Positions 43,801-54,831 of a stretch of DNA of 64,000 bases are shown in pieces (position 1 is the first letter of the stretch; every line of letters begins with the position of its first letter). Both the position numbers and the translations under genes were made by a program. Below the pieces are notes generated by a model that was not told the DNA's origin, searched no databases, and saw only the letters and a list, made by a program, of their open reading frames with translations. Location: contig JBANSL010000009.1 of the NCBI GenBank assembly GCA_037127255.1, positions 30,791,475 through 30,855,474 on the forward strand. Direction: 5' to 3'. Source of the DNA: Persicaria tinctoria. Its lineage: Eukaryota; Streptophyta; Magnoliopsida; Caryophyllales; Polygonaceae.

Positions 43801-46307
43801 ATATTGTCGTTAAGAGTGAGAGAGCAGAAGACCATGCAGCGGATTTACAGGAAACTTTTGATTCTCTTCGAAGGGGAGGCTTGAACTTGAACGCGGAAAA
43901 GTGCGTCTTTGGGGTTGACTCAGGGAAATTCCTAGGCTTTATGGTTAGCCACAGGGGAATTGATGTCAATCCCGAAAAAGTCACAGCAATTCAGAATCTT
44001 CAGCCACCGCGGACGATTAAAGAATTACAATCCCTGAATGGAGCAGTGAACTATTTAAGCCGTTTTTGCTCCTGCCTGGCGGATAAGTCGTTACCTTTCT
44101 TTGCTCTACTCAAGAAAAAAGGACCAATACGGTGGACTCCTGAGTTGCAGGAAGCCTTTGAAAATTTAAAGCTTTTTCTAACATCGCTTCCTACCCTGCA
44201 CCAACCTGAGAAACAAGAGACCCTCCATCTGTACTTATCTGTAAAAAACGTCACCATCTGTGCAGTCTTGACGCGAGAAGAAAAATTTTCGGTTTACTAT
44301 ATCAGTCGTGTTCTTCAGGACGCGGAAACAAGATATGAACCAGTGGAGAAAATGATTCTATGCCTAGTATTCGCGGCAAGAAGGCTAAGGCCCTATTTCC
44401 AAGATCATCAAATCCGAGTAATGACAGAATTACCTATGCGGAAAATTCTCCACTCACCCTGCTTGTCAGGGAGAATGACGAAGTGGGCAGTTGAACTCAC
44501 AGAATTTGAGATAGAATACACTCCGCGAAAAGCAATCCTTGCTCAATCTCTGGCTGACTTCATCAGCGAGACAAGTTTTGAATTGAGCTCTTCAACAGAA
44601 AGAAGTGAGTGGACACTCAGGGTAGACGGTGCAGCCAACAAAAATGGATGCGGAGCAGGAGTCACACTAACAGCGCCCGATGAACGGCAGTACAACTATC
44701 CCTACAAGTTGGATTTTCAAACTACCAACAATGAAGCCGAGTACGAGGCCCTGTTAGCTGGACTGGAAATAGCCTTGATTAAAGGAGCTAGGCAAGTCTC
44801 AGTTTTCACCGATTCAGAAGTAGTGACGCGTCAATTATCGGAGGAATATGAAGCCAAGACAGGATTGATGCCGGATTACCAGAGAAAAGCGCAGGCGCTT
44901 TCTAAAGCATTTTTGAGTTTTTGTATAACAACTATTCCTAGAGATGACAACCAGCAAGCGGACGCGTTGGCACGATTGGGGGCCGTAATGCCAGAAGAAG
45001 TAGGAACAGAAGTGGTGCCGGAAAGAATGAGCAACCGAAGGCTCATTCAAGAAATCTATCAAGTGCAAGAGCTAGAGATGGAAGACTGGAGGGCACCCAT
45101 TGCAGATTATTTGGGTAAGGGAACCCTTCCTGAAGATAGAGCCGCAGCTAAGAAAATACTCCTCAAGTCATCTCGATTCACTATCCGGGGAGGAAAACTG
45201 TACAAAAGAGGGTACAGCTTACCTGATCTGTTATGCATATCGTCAATAGAAGGAAGTCAAGTGGTTGAAGAACTGCATGATGGGATTTGTTCGCATCACC
45301 AAGGATGGAGAGCAGTTGTAGCCAAAGCGATCAGGATGGGATACTATTGGCCTATGATGAGATATGATGTCCGAAGTTACATACAGAAATGCGACGCGTG
45401 CCAAAGGTTTGGAAATCTCAATCATCGTCCTTCTGAGACAATGAAGAGTATAACCGGAGCTTGCCCTTTTTCTGTTTAGGGAATGGATATCCTCGGCCCA
45501 TTTCCCACTGCTCCTGGACAGTTGAGGTTTGTTTTGGTCTTAGTTGATTATTTCACTAAGTGGGTGGAAGCCGAAGCAATGGGTTTAATCACCGCGGAAA
45601 AAGTGAGAAAGTTTTTGTGGAAAAACATTGTTTGCCGCTTCGGAGTACCTGAAACGATAATTACAGACCATGGGCCGCAGTTCGATTGTGGAACGATCAG
45701 GGATTTCTGTGCAGGACTGGGCATTAATCTTAAAATCTCTTCCGTAGCCCACCCTCAGACGAATGGGCAGGCGGAAACAACCAACCGACAGCTGTTGCAT
45801 GGGATACAAAAGAAGCTTGGCAACACAGCCAAAGGGCGTTGGGCAGAACTCTTACCATTAGTACTCTGGTCAAACCGCACATCAATAAAGACTCCTACCG
45901 GAGAAACCCCATTTTCTTTAGTCTTTGGGATGGACGCGGTCATTCCAGTTGAGAGGTTGATACCATCAGCGCGGATCATGACCTATGATCCCGATATCAA
46001 TGACGAAGCACTGGAGTTTGAGCTCCACCTCATTGAAGAACGTCGAATGGCAGCTGCTCTGAAGGAGCTAGAATACAAGAGGAGACTCTCCAAATATCAA
46101 GACAAACGAATCTCCCCACGGCATCTTAAAGAAGGGGATCTAGTGTTACGACAAGCCACGACTGGAGGGTAGCTGGATCCCAACTCGGAAGGGCCGTATA
46201 TTATTGTCAAGGAAGTCCAAAAAGGGGCGTATAAACTCAGCACTCCCGCAGGAATCGTCCTAAACAAGACCTGGAACGCGGACAATCTAAAAAAGTATTA
46301 TGTGTAA
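40833..46307 (+). pseudogene. gag-pol polyprotein of the Tat-type retrotransposon (two nonsense codons)
   Basis: One frame runs from the ATG at 40833 to the TAA at 46305-46307 (about 1824 codons). An in-frame extension upstream into the LTR is probably not used. The Gln/Tyr-rich N-terminus and the gag capsid region (about 41390-41900) are followed by an Arg/Gly-rich basic stretch (42240-42330). Protease IDTGSS is near 42635. The reverse transcriptase has PFGLRNAGATFQ and YLDD (near 43790). A first RNase H follows, then a second with VDGAANKNG (near 44625) and a TNNEAEYEAL block. The integrase has a HHCC finger (45290-45405) and the catalytic core GMDILGPFP onward (45481-45900). TAG at 45477-45479 falls just before the integrase core, and TAG at 46170-46172 falls in the integrase C-terminal region. 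Both are single-base changes in an otherwise open frame, so this copy cannot make full integrase. Confidence 0.92.
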
Positions 46308-46405
46308 CCATCAAAACAGCTAAGGAAATATAAAACTAAGTCGCCCCCGCAAAAATTAAATAAAGCGGTTAGAGGGCGCTTTCTATGATAATTCGCATTT
46401 GAAAC

Positions 46406-47590
46406 GATACTTCGTATAAAGTCCTGAGACGCTGGAGCTTATATCCGCGTTAGGCCTCTGATCGAATCTGCATTCTCAGAGATGATACTTCGTATAAAGT
46501 CCTGAGACGCTGGAGCTTATATCCGCGTCAGGCCTCTGATCGAATCCGCATTCTCAGAGATGATACTTCACATAAAGTCCTGAGACGCTGGAGCTTATAT
46601 CCGTGTCAGGCCTCTGATCGAATCCGCATTCTCAGAGATGATACTTCGCATAAAGTCCTGAGACGCTGGAGCTTATATCCGCGTCAGGCCTCTGATCGAA
46701 TCCGCATTCTCAGAGATGATACTTCGCATAAAGTCCTGAGACGCTGGAGCTTATATCCGCGTCAGGCCTCTGATCGACTCCGCATTCTCAGAGATGATAC
46801 TTCGCATAAAGTCCTGAGACGCTGGAGCTTATATCCGCGTCAGGCCTCTGATCGAATCCGCATTCTCAGAGATGATACTTCGCATAAAGTCCTGAGACGC
46901 TGGAGCTTATATCCGCGTCAGGCCTCTGATCGAATCCGCATTCTCAGAGATGATACTTCACATAAAGTCCTGAGACGCTGGAACTTATATCCGCGTCAGG
47001 CCTCTGATCGAATCTGCATTCTCAGAGATGATACTTCGTATAAAGTCCTGAGACGCTGGAGCTTATATCCGCGTCAGGCCTCTGATCGAATCCGCATTCT
47101 CAGAGATGATACTTCACATAAAGTCCTGAGACGCTGGAGCTTATATCCGCGTCAGGCCTCTGATCGAATCTGCATTCTCAGAGATGATACTTCGCATAAA
47201 GTCCTGAGACGCTGGAGCTTATATCCGCGTCAGGCCTCTGATCGAATCCGCATTCTCAGAGATGATACTTCGCATAAAGTCCTGAGACGCTGGAGCTTAT
47301 ATCCGCGTCAGGCCTCTGATCGAATCTGCATTCTCAGAGATGATACTTCGCATAAAGTCCTGAGACGCTGGAGCTTTTATCCGCGTCAGGCCTCTGATCG
47401 AATCCGCATTCTCAGAGATGATACTTCGTATAAAGTCCTGAGACGCTGGAGCTTATATCCGCGTCAGGTCTCTGATCGAATCTGCATTCTCAGAGATGAT
47501 ACTTCGTATAAAGTCCTGAGACGCTGGAGCTTTTATCCGCGTCAGGCCTCTGATCGAATCCGCATTCTCAGAGATGATATTTCGTAAAAA
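46406..47590. repeat. 78-bp tandem array, about 15 units, inside the retrotransposon
   Basis: Landmark GTCCTGAGACGCTGG recurs exactly every 78 bp from 46421, and the series ends with a degenerate unit at 47591. Each unit contains TTATATCCGCGTCAGG and GAATCCGCATTCTCAGAGATG with few point differences (TCCGCGTC, with occasional TCCGTGTC or TCCGCGTT). It sits just 3' of pol, where Tat retrotransposons commonly carry tandem repeats that can seed satellites. Confidence 0.97.
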
Positions 47591-47850
47591 GTCCTAAAAA
47601 CAATGCAGTATAACTTCGCAACGAGTCTGTAGTTAAATCCTTCTTCTCGATAAAGAAAGCATTTCATTATTAATTAGATCATTGGAAATCAAAGTCTGAC
47701 CAACCTTTCAAAGAACCAGACCCGTCAACGGATCACGGTCAAAATATTACAAAGGAAATACTCATTCGGGGATTCCCCAGAAAGTATCGTGATTTTTGAA
47801 AAGAAATTGCTGCAGGTGACTCAGAATTAAAAGCAAAAGAGCCCGTCAAC
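47591..47850. other. Non-coding interval after the tandem array
   Basis: I see no coding or structural feature apart from likely 3' sequence of the minus-strand B3-like gene. Confidence 0.4.
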
Positions 47851-48379
47851 CTAGGTCCGCGGAAAGCGCCCTGGGATGATACGAGTCCTGCCCTGGCTTA
47901 AACGAAACCCATTTGAGGAGGGACCTTCTGACTCTGAAAGATGACCTTCTGACTCTGAAGGGGCCCACTCTGCATCCACCTCATCTCCCACGGCGTCTAA
48001 AATCCGAACATCGAAGCGATTCTCACCTTTATAAACAAAGGTAAGAGAAGAACCAATATTGACGATGTGAGTCTCGGCAAAATCATTCCAACCGCCCCTC
48101 AAAAAAGGGATCCTATAATCACCGCGTACAACCTCCACCGGAAAATCATGAAGAATCCTGGTGGACAGAAGGACACTCCTAGGAAGACCTGGCCCAAGTC
48201 TGTCCTCGAAACATAAAGGCAAAGACTAACGAAAACAAACGGATTTCAAAGAATGCTAATAGATAAATTGATTCAACAAAAATAAAATCAACAACCAACA
48301 AACTAACAAGGCGAAGAAGTTGCTCAGGAAAACGAACCCTCTCAGAGAATGACCAAGATGAACCGTCCATGGAAGGCAT
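47851..48379 (-). CDS. B3-like DNA-binding-domain protein 1 carried by the retrotransposon
   Basis: Two exons on the minus strand, 48379-48308 and 48225-47851, joined by a GTTAGT...GTTAG intron, give 148 aa with no lesion. A TATA box (complement of TTATATATA, 48431-48439) lies about 55 bp upstream of the ATG. The protein is almost entirely one B3-like fold: a short N-terminal strand with FPEQLLRL, then LPLCFEDRLG, a ...VEVVRGD hairpin, the signature GGWNDFAETHIVNIGSSLTFVYKG, and FDVRILD. B3 domains of the REM group bind DNA in host transcription factors. A separate B3 gene inside a Ty3/gypsy element is unexpected. DNA binding is inferred from the fold only. Confidence 0.78.
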
Positions 48380-48729
48380 TGTAAAGATACAGGCAATGGA
48401 TCAATGATTCCTTCACTATACTTCCCTTTTTTATATATAGCAAATACCCAGACACATGTCAAAAAATAACTGAAAATATTGAACACATATAGCTAAGATA
48501 TCACGTCACTTGACAAAGACCACAGATGCCATGCATAAGATGAATAGTAGGTACTGTTACAGAATCTTTCAGAAATCTTGAAAGGATGACATCGTGACAA
48601 GCGAAGTTCGAAAGACTTAACATACATGAACAGAGAAATACCCAGGTGTAGCTGCTGCGAGCCAGCTAAACCCTTATAACTTAAAACAGATAAGAAAGCC
48701 CAAAACTTTGCTTAAGGACTGGGCATTTT
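48380..48729. promoter_or_regulatory. Spacer between B3-like genes 1 and 2
   Basis: Holds the TATA box of B3-like gene 1 (48431-48439) and the probable 3' region of gene 2. Nothing else is recognised. Confidence 0.5.
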
Positions 48730-49217
48730 TTAAGAACCATTCGAGATTATTTCAGAAGAGGCCCGACCCTCGTTATTTCCCCCACGCGGATCAACCACTT
48801 GAACCTCGAAATGAGCTTCACCTGTATGAGTAAAAATCATAGAAGCTCCCTGCTCAAAACCATGGGAGTCCGCAAAGTCCTTCCATCCGCGGCCAAAGTA
48901 AAGAAAACCACCGTTACGCCGCTCTATGCAAACCATGAAGTCATGCAATAGATGGGACGATAAAAAGACGCGACTAGGGACAGCATCGGCATATTCCTCC
49001 TCAAAACAAAGTGGGAGCAACTAAAAAAAAAAAGGAGAAGGAGCAAAGAGATGTTAGCTAAGAGTAAGTTTTCTCTAGATTGTTAACATTGCTAGCTCAC
49101 CAGATGCAGAAACTGTTCCGGGTAGTCAATCGCTTGGAAGAAAGCCCAGCGGATTCCCGGATCAGCAATCCCGCCTGCTCTAAAGGACAAAGGGGGAACT
49201 ATAATAGAACCCCGCAT
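48730..49217 (-). CDS. B3-like DNA-binding-domain protein 2 carried by the retrotransposon
   Basis: Minus-strand exons 49217-49101 and 49020-48730 (donor CTG|GTGAGC, acceptor TTTTAG) give 135 aa, open throughout. The intron sits at the same place in the fold as in protein 1, so they are paralogues. B3 landmarks are WAFFQAIDYPEQFLHL, LPLCFEEEY, a FLSSHLLHDF strand, GRGWKDFADSHGFEQGASMIF and HFEVQVVD. I see no TATA box. It is divergently oriented to protein 3 (ATG at 49524), with about 306 bp between. Confidence 0.75.
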
Positions 49218-49523
49218 CTCTATGAAGACTGAAAACCACAGTAAAAAATTCCTTCCTTATCAACAACAAGGGGACAATCAAACAAAAGCAAAAAGAAACA
49301 CATGTATAACATGCATCAGGTAGCACAACTGTCAAGAGCACGCGTCCGTCGTTTCAAAACAAAGTTACCAGATGTAAAAAACTTTTCCCAAGATTGACGA
49401 AAGTAAAAGCTCAATTCATTCAAATTACAAAGAAGCGACGAAACCAAAGATGGGAAACCTCACAAGGACGAGTATAAAACCCACCTAGGACACCCAAAAA
49501 CAGAAAGCAAACTTAAAAACAAA
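49218..49523. promoter_or_regulatory. Divergent spacer with TATA box of B3-like gene 3
   Basis: Plus-strand TATAAAA at 49473-49479 lies 45 bp before the ATG at 49524. The left part should contain the promoter of the minus-strand gene 2. Confidence 0.6.
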
Positions 49524-49859
49524 ATGGATCCAAACCCCCAGCCTAGGGCTTTCTACAGAGTCATTATGAGAGAGGAGCAACTTCAAACCCTTCGTCTCCC
49601 TCTCGCATACGTCCTAATCGATGAAGAAGCTCACACTCAAGCCAGGCTCTGGTCCCGCTCCAACCAGGAACACGAAGTAAAGGTAGACAAAGATGAAGAT
49701 GGCCTTTTCTGGCTAACCCAAGGATGACGCGACTTCACACAAGCAAATCGAGTCAATGTAGGATCCGCGTTGATTTTCACCTACATGGGAGACTCTATCT
49801 TTGAAGTCGACGTTGTTAGCCCAGATAGCGAAGAGAACGGGGAGATAAACCGCCCCTAA
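49524..49859 (+). pseudogene. B3-like protein 3, sense orientation, one nonsense codon
   Basis: An intronless frame from the ATG at 49524 to TAA at 49857-49859 is interrupted by TGA at 49725-49727. The TGA falls exactly where the conserved Trp of the B3 G-W-x-x-F signature is expected (TQG-stop-RDF). Around it are AFYRVIMREEQLQTLRLP at the N-terminus and VNVGSALIFTYMGDSIFEV at the C-terminus. It is the only B3-like unit on the gag-pol strand and has no intron, unlike its minus-strand relatives. Confidence 0.75.
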
Positions 49860-50109
49860 TCTCCTAATAAAATCTCCGCGTCAATTATGTAACGAGCCTA
49901 AGGGGATCCAAATCCTATGAAAGGTCTTTGTACTCGTTTTCCATTATCAATATTAATAAAGATCCCCTCCCTTTTTATTTATAGCTTGATAAAATACACA
50001 AAAACGATAAAGAAACCACAAATTCTTCTTTTTTATTTCTCCAGTGCACTAAGAAACTTATCACAAGCAATAAGCTTGAAAGGCTGCAAAAGGCCTACAC
50101 GGAAATAAT
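49860..50109. other. Non-coding spacer
   Basis: Contains TCCGCGTCAATT and AT-rich sequence that probably provides 3' ends for the convergent B3-like genes 3 and 4. No other feature. Confidence 0.4.
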
Positions 50110-50551
50110 TCAGCTAGAACCACATGACGAAGAAACCGAGTCCAAGATCGGCTTAGGTTCATTCACAACTTCACGACGCGGACAAACTTGGAAAGAGACA
50201 TTCCCCTTGTGAAAAAACATCATAGCACTTCCTATCCCTAGATGATGAAGCATGAGGAATTCATCCCAACCACTATCAATCTGAAAAAGATTATTCTCAC
50301 TCCATGATACGGCCACAGGAAAGTCGCGGACGAGATAAGACGATAGAAAGGCCCATCGTGGAGGAAGAGGTCCATACTCAGCCTCAAATTGGGGAGGCAT
50401 AACCTACATATGGAACAAACCAACACTTAAGGTAAAATAACTCAAGCCTTGTTAAAAACAAAGACTAAAAATACTCACTAGTCGAGAGAGTTGCTCGGCA
50501 TTCTCAATCTTTTGAAAAAAAGGCCCATGGGTTAAAATTTCCAGAAGACAT
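50110..50551 (-). pseudogene. B3-like protein 4 carried by the retrotransposon (frameshifted exon 1)
   Basis: Exon 2 (50400-50110) encodes MPPQFEAEYG..., a FLSSYLVRDFPVAV strand, SGWDEFLMLHHLGIGSAMMFF and FQVCPRR, a clear B3-like core. Exon 1 (ATG at 50551, donor CTA|GTGAGT near 50476) would give W-A-F-F as in protein 2, but a T7 run (50515-50521 region) puts the ATG out of frame with the rest. The homopolymer could be a real mutation or an assembly error. The intron position matches proteins 1 and 2. Confidence 0.68.
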
Positions 50552-50894
50552 GATACTCACAATAAACGCGACCTATTAAACCCAACTCAAGAAATCACAG
50601 AAGACAGAGATCGGGGCCTTAAGAAGAGAAACTCATCCAAGGCAATAAAGACAAGTGGTGATAAATCTTGAACACCGGGATAAATCTTTTCGACACTTGG
50701 AAGACCTAGAAAATAAACATATAATATTTACTGCAAATAAAGCATGCAAGCGACGCGAATGTTTTAGCCAAGGAGATCTTCAACCTATCTTCAAAACAAA
50801 AGAAGGATCTCAATGACACACCAAAAACCAAGGGATCATGAACGCATTCCCAATGTTCATCACCACACAAAAGAACCTAGAATAACAAAGTATC
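50552..50894. other. Non-coding spacer upstream of B3-like gene 4
   Basis: No gene is recognised. It should contain the promoter of B3-like gene 4 and the 3' UTR of the antisense gene that ends at 50895. Confidence 0.4.
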
Positions 50895-53578
50895 TTAGGG
50901 AGATTTGGCCTTCTCATTCTCTTCCTCCGCTTCATCATCATCTTCACCTTCGGAATAAGAGTCTTCCGCTTCCATCTCCTCCTTCGAAAGACCCCAGTCA
51001 GCACTCTCCATGCTTGGCTCGAACTTTTCCAAAGGGATGCCTGGATTGTTTAACGACCGCGTCACGCTTTGATTGATCCCTGCCGCCATTCCCTTTCGAA
51101 AAAAGCTGAAACATCTATCTTTCAGGATACTGGAGCCCTTGGGAGTTTGAAGACACGCCTTTGCCGCGGAGGATAGAAAAGAGATACCAGCCTCAGTTTT
51201 AACCCATTCAGAAGACAGATGCTTCAAACCTTCAGGACTCTGAAGCCATTGTAGAGCCACATCCTGATCCGATCGCGCCTTCACGACGTCAAGCTCCTGT
51301 TTGGTCATCAATAGCTCCTCTCGAAGAATTGAAAAATCCTCCTCCATTTTGCCTATGATAGCCTGCTTAGCCTGGAGAAGCTTCTGTGATTCACCCTCAG
51401 CAGCCTCTAACTCTTTGACGCGGGAGGCAATGGATTTCGAAGAAACTTTCAAGTCATCATACTTCTTCTGAAAAACGGCCATGTCTTTCTTCAGACTTTG
51501 CACTTCCTCATGAAGTTCGACCGACCTTTTCTTAAACTTCTCCACTGAAGCCGGATCCCCAACTGTGTTCCCCAATATGCGGAGCTTGTGGTTCAAGTTT
51601 TTGATTTCTTCTTCTTTCTTCCTGAGGTCTTCATCTCCGCAAACCATGCGTCTCTCAACGTCCGGCTGAATCACCCTTAACTATAAAACCAGAGTAAAAA
51701 GAAGAGGGATCAAATTGGAACGCGTCAAGTAAATAAAGAAAGTTAGAAACAATAAAAAAGTATAAACTTACCCACTGTATTAAACGATCAAAGTAGGCGG
51801 AGAGGGTAACAGGATCCATGCGTTTAATATAACCTTGCTCTGGAAGGCAACGCTTCTTGGCCGGAAAAGCAAGACCTTGCAGGTCGACCGGATCGAAACC
51901 AGGCATGGGAAATTCACGAAGCGTAGCCTCACCTTCCAAAAAGAGCTCCTTTTTGTCCGAAGCAGTTGACCCAGCAACCATGGAGAGTTTTCTCTTCTTG
52001 GGCCTAGAAGATTCTGGCGCGGACGGACCAGTACATTCCTCTCTAAGGGCAGGAACCAATGACGAAGATTCGATTAAAGCCCCCGTCTCATCTGCATCGC
52101 CTATATCAACAACTGGTGTCGCGTCCAAGGCTAGAGGGGGAACAGAAGGTTCAATGGCCACCGAACTTAGTTTCTTCTTCTTTCCCGATTTAGTCTTATG
52201 TCGCTTTAAAAGCGCGTCCAAATTCATCTTATCTGTAAAACATAAAATTCATTCTGATAAGTCATCCACCCTAGGAAAAGTAATAATGTGAAAGCACAAA
52301 TTATTAAACAAAGAAGCCACCTAGTCGTGGATGAGGCAGGCTCAAGCCAGCCATCTCAAGACGAAACGCGGACAACATTTTGTCCCAAGGAAATATAGGG
52401 ACATGAGAAAAAGATGACTTGAACAGAGAAAGATTGGAAATTTTAGGTTTTAAAGCAGAGCAAAAAGGCCCTGGAACCGTTCGGCAACCAAAGCCCTGTC
52501 CAGATTTGTCATGGACCAAAAACCACTTATATTTCCAATTCGGCTTACTAGACAACCTCTCCATGTATTTACAACTCGAGTTACACTGATAGAATCTTTG
52601 GTCCTGGGTCCCCTTCTTCAGAGAAAAAATGCTTAGCATCAGCTCCAACGAAGGAACAACGCCGATCTCCTTGCATCTCATGACAAAACTTGTAAAAAAC
52701 ATCCAACCATTGGGAACGATTTGAGCAGGACTCAGGTTGTACTCCTCCAAAAACTTCGAAAAAAGGGGATGAATAGGGAGCCGGAAACCTTGAGATAAAC
52801 AGGCCGCGTATACGACTAAGCAGTCTTCATAAGCATCTAAACATCCACCTCCTTCTTCGGGAAGACAGAATTCAACACCCTCCGGCCATGGAAAAACTTG
52901 CGAAAGGGCATCAAGATCCCCAAGATTCAACAAGGTCGTACAACCCCTCGATTCACTCACTAGGGATCTCCATGGGTGAATCCTTTCGAGCACAACTGGT
53001 GGGCGGCTAGCTGGGGGTGGAAGAAGTTTGAAATCCCCCAAAAAGAGACAAGATTCGAGATCCTTCAAATCATACGCGGGGGTGTCCAAGTCACTCAAAT
53101 TCTCTTTGGAACGAATTACCTTAGCGTCTTCCGCCGAACCAATGGGGGAGAGCTCATAAGGAATCCAAACTTCCTCTGCTTTTTGGATTGACGACTGAGA
53201 CGCGGACGATATCCCCTCGTCCATGGAAGAACTAACGCCAGAATCATCCACAACTGTTGTATTTTCACCATCCGCGCATCCCTTCGAATAAGAAGAAACT
53301 GAGTAAGGTGATGAATAGTAATCAGGGTCAGAACGCTTCCGACGCCTTCTCACCTTGATTGGACTACCACTAGGTCCAACGCGATCCGGGGTAGACGCGG
53401 ACGTAGAAGAAGATGACTCTGACAAAGAATCATCAGAGGAAGAAGAAGAACTCCCTGAGGAAATAGAAAGCGGCCCCGAAGACGGACGCGCTTGAGAAGA
53501 TGAAGCACCATCACCTCTCCATCCTTCATCCCTCTCAAAATCTTCTAGTGAGTCACCTTCTTTGTTGCGATCAGCCAT
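50895..53578 (-). CDS. Antisense accessory protein of the Tat-type retrotransposon (gypsy-type transposon domain plus coiled coil)
   Basis: Three minus-strand exons, 53578-52321, 52232-51772 and 51680-50895, join in phase to 834 aa without a stop. A TTTTTAG acceptor just before the ATG suggests a leader intron, and CTATAAGT near 53907-53914 is a possible TATA box. The N-terminus is Ser/Asp-rich. Residues of about 215-400 contain the block LPIHPLFSKFLEEYNLSP.., then GWMFFTSFVMRCKEIGVVPSLELML, characteristic of the family annotated as 'putative gypsy type transposon' (Pfam PF04195). Next is a Lys-rich segment, then a long coiled coil (about 585-700) and a very acidic tail. Such antisense genes recur in Tat elements; their function is unknown. 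It is intact although gag-pol is not. Confidence 0.82.
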
Positions 53579-54098
53579 TTCTAAAAACAACTAGAGGAAA
53601 ATTGTACGAAAACCTTTACTAAACCCAGAGAAAAACTTTGTCCGAAAAACACCTCCAAATCAATTTCACACTCAAATCTATGATCCAGAGAACGAAAAAT
53701 CAAAGAAATCAACGTAGAAAACTCAAGAACAAGCCAAGAACAAAAAGAAATACCTTGCGGGAATTGAAGAAAACCGCCTGAAACTTCAAAACAAACCGCC
53801 AGAACCCTAGAAGATCGCTGCCGGAAAACGAAAAAGATAAAGATTAAAAATCGCGGAAAGTGGAAAAGGACAAATGTGGGTGAAAAAGTGAATGGAACAG
53901 GGTAACTTATAGGGAATTCAACGGCGTTTGAAATTCCAAGTATTAATGGGCCCAATGGGCCCAAATTGGGCCAAAACTCATCAAAAAGAGGCCTACCAAC
54001 CACATCAGAATCAGCAACGAAAACAAAACTACAAACATTTATATTTAGTATCGATCCGCGTCAATTACTAAAAATAATCAACGCGGACCGAGGAGCTG
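53579..54098. promoter_or_regulatory. Leader and promoter of the antisense gene
   Basis: Contains the likely minus-strand TATA box (53907-53914) and leader. TCCGCGTC and CGCGGA motifs lie close to the 3' LTR (about 54055 and 54083). The polypurine tract before the LTR is not obvious; GAGGAG at 54089-54094 is the best candidate. Confidence 0.45.
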
Positions 54099-54831
54099 TG
54101 ACTAAACCGAGACCAAAAAACACATGTCAAAACACCAGAAATACCAAACAAATCAGGTAAGAAGCGAGACAAAAAGATTTCATCATCCGCGGACGAGAGG
54201 CCAAGTGGTTACTTAAACAGGACGTCCGCGGATAGGGAAATAGATACGTGGCAGCCATGCCCACATCCCACGAGTGCAACACGTGTTGAACAAAGAACAC
54301 CACGTGGCATGACATGCAAGAGGGCCAAAAGACTATAAATAGAGGAGAACTACATAACGAGAAGGGACTTTTTGGAGAAAAGGAGGAGAAGGAAAAAGAA
54401 AAAAGGACAAGCGGATGAAGATAGATTAAAACCAAGAAAAGAAAGCAAAAGAAATGATCGTACGCGATAGAGAAGCCTGATAAGAAGAGGAAGAACAAAC
54501 GCTAACCTGCGTGAACATCTATCTCCGCGGACCTGAAACCTGTCTACTTTCAGTATAAAATTCTATTAAGAGTCAGTATTAATAAGTCTCAAGACTTTTA
54601 ACAACGACAGGTATAATAAGTTAGGTTTCCAAATTGTCTAGGGAAAGCTCGATTAGGGAACCGCCATCTTGTAAAATCGAACTAATTAGCTTAACTTCCC
54701 ACGGCACAGGTTGGGCCGCGTCGATTCTTTCGACGCGGGTCAGGTAAGTCCGTCGGGAAGAGTATAAATTTCATCGGGGAGGCTCCCGGGCCCCACATAA
54801 AAATGGTGGCCTTTCGCATCGAACCTTTTCA
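54099..54831 (+). repeat. 3' LTR
   Basis: 733 bp, two differences from the 5' LTR by eye. TATA box at 54334-54342. It also holds the three TCCGCGGA palindromes. Confidence 0.95.

Noticed and set aside
46406..47590. CRISPR-like regular repeats
   Set aside because: Units are contiguous 78-bp tandem repeats without unique spacers, inside a plant retrotransposon.
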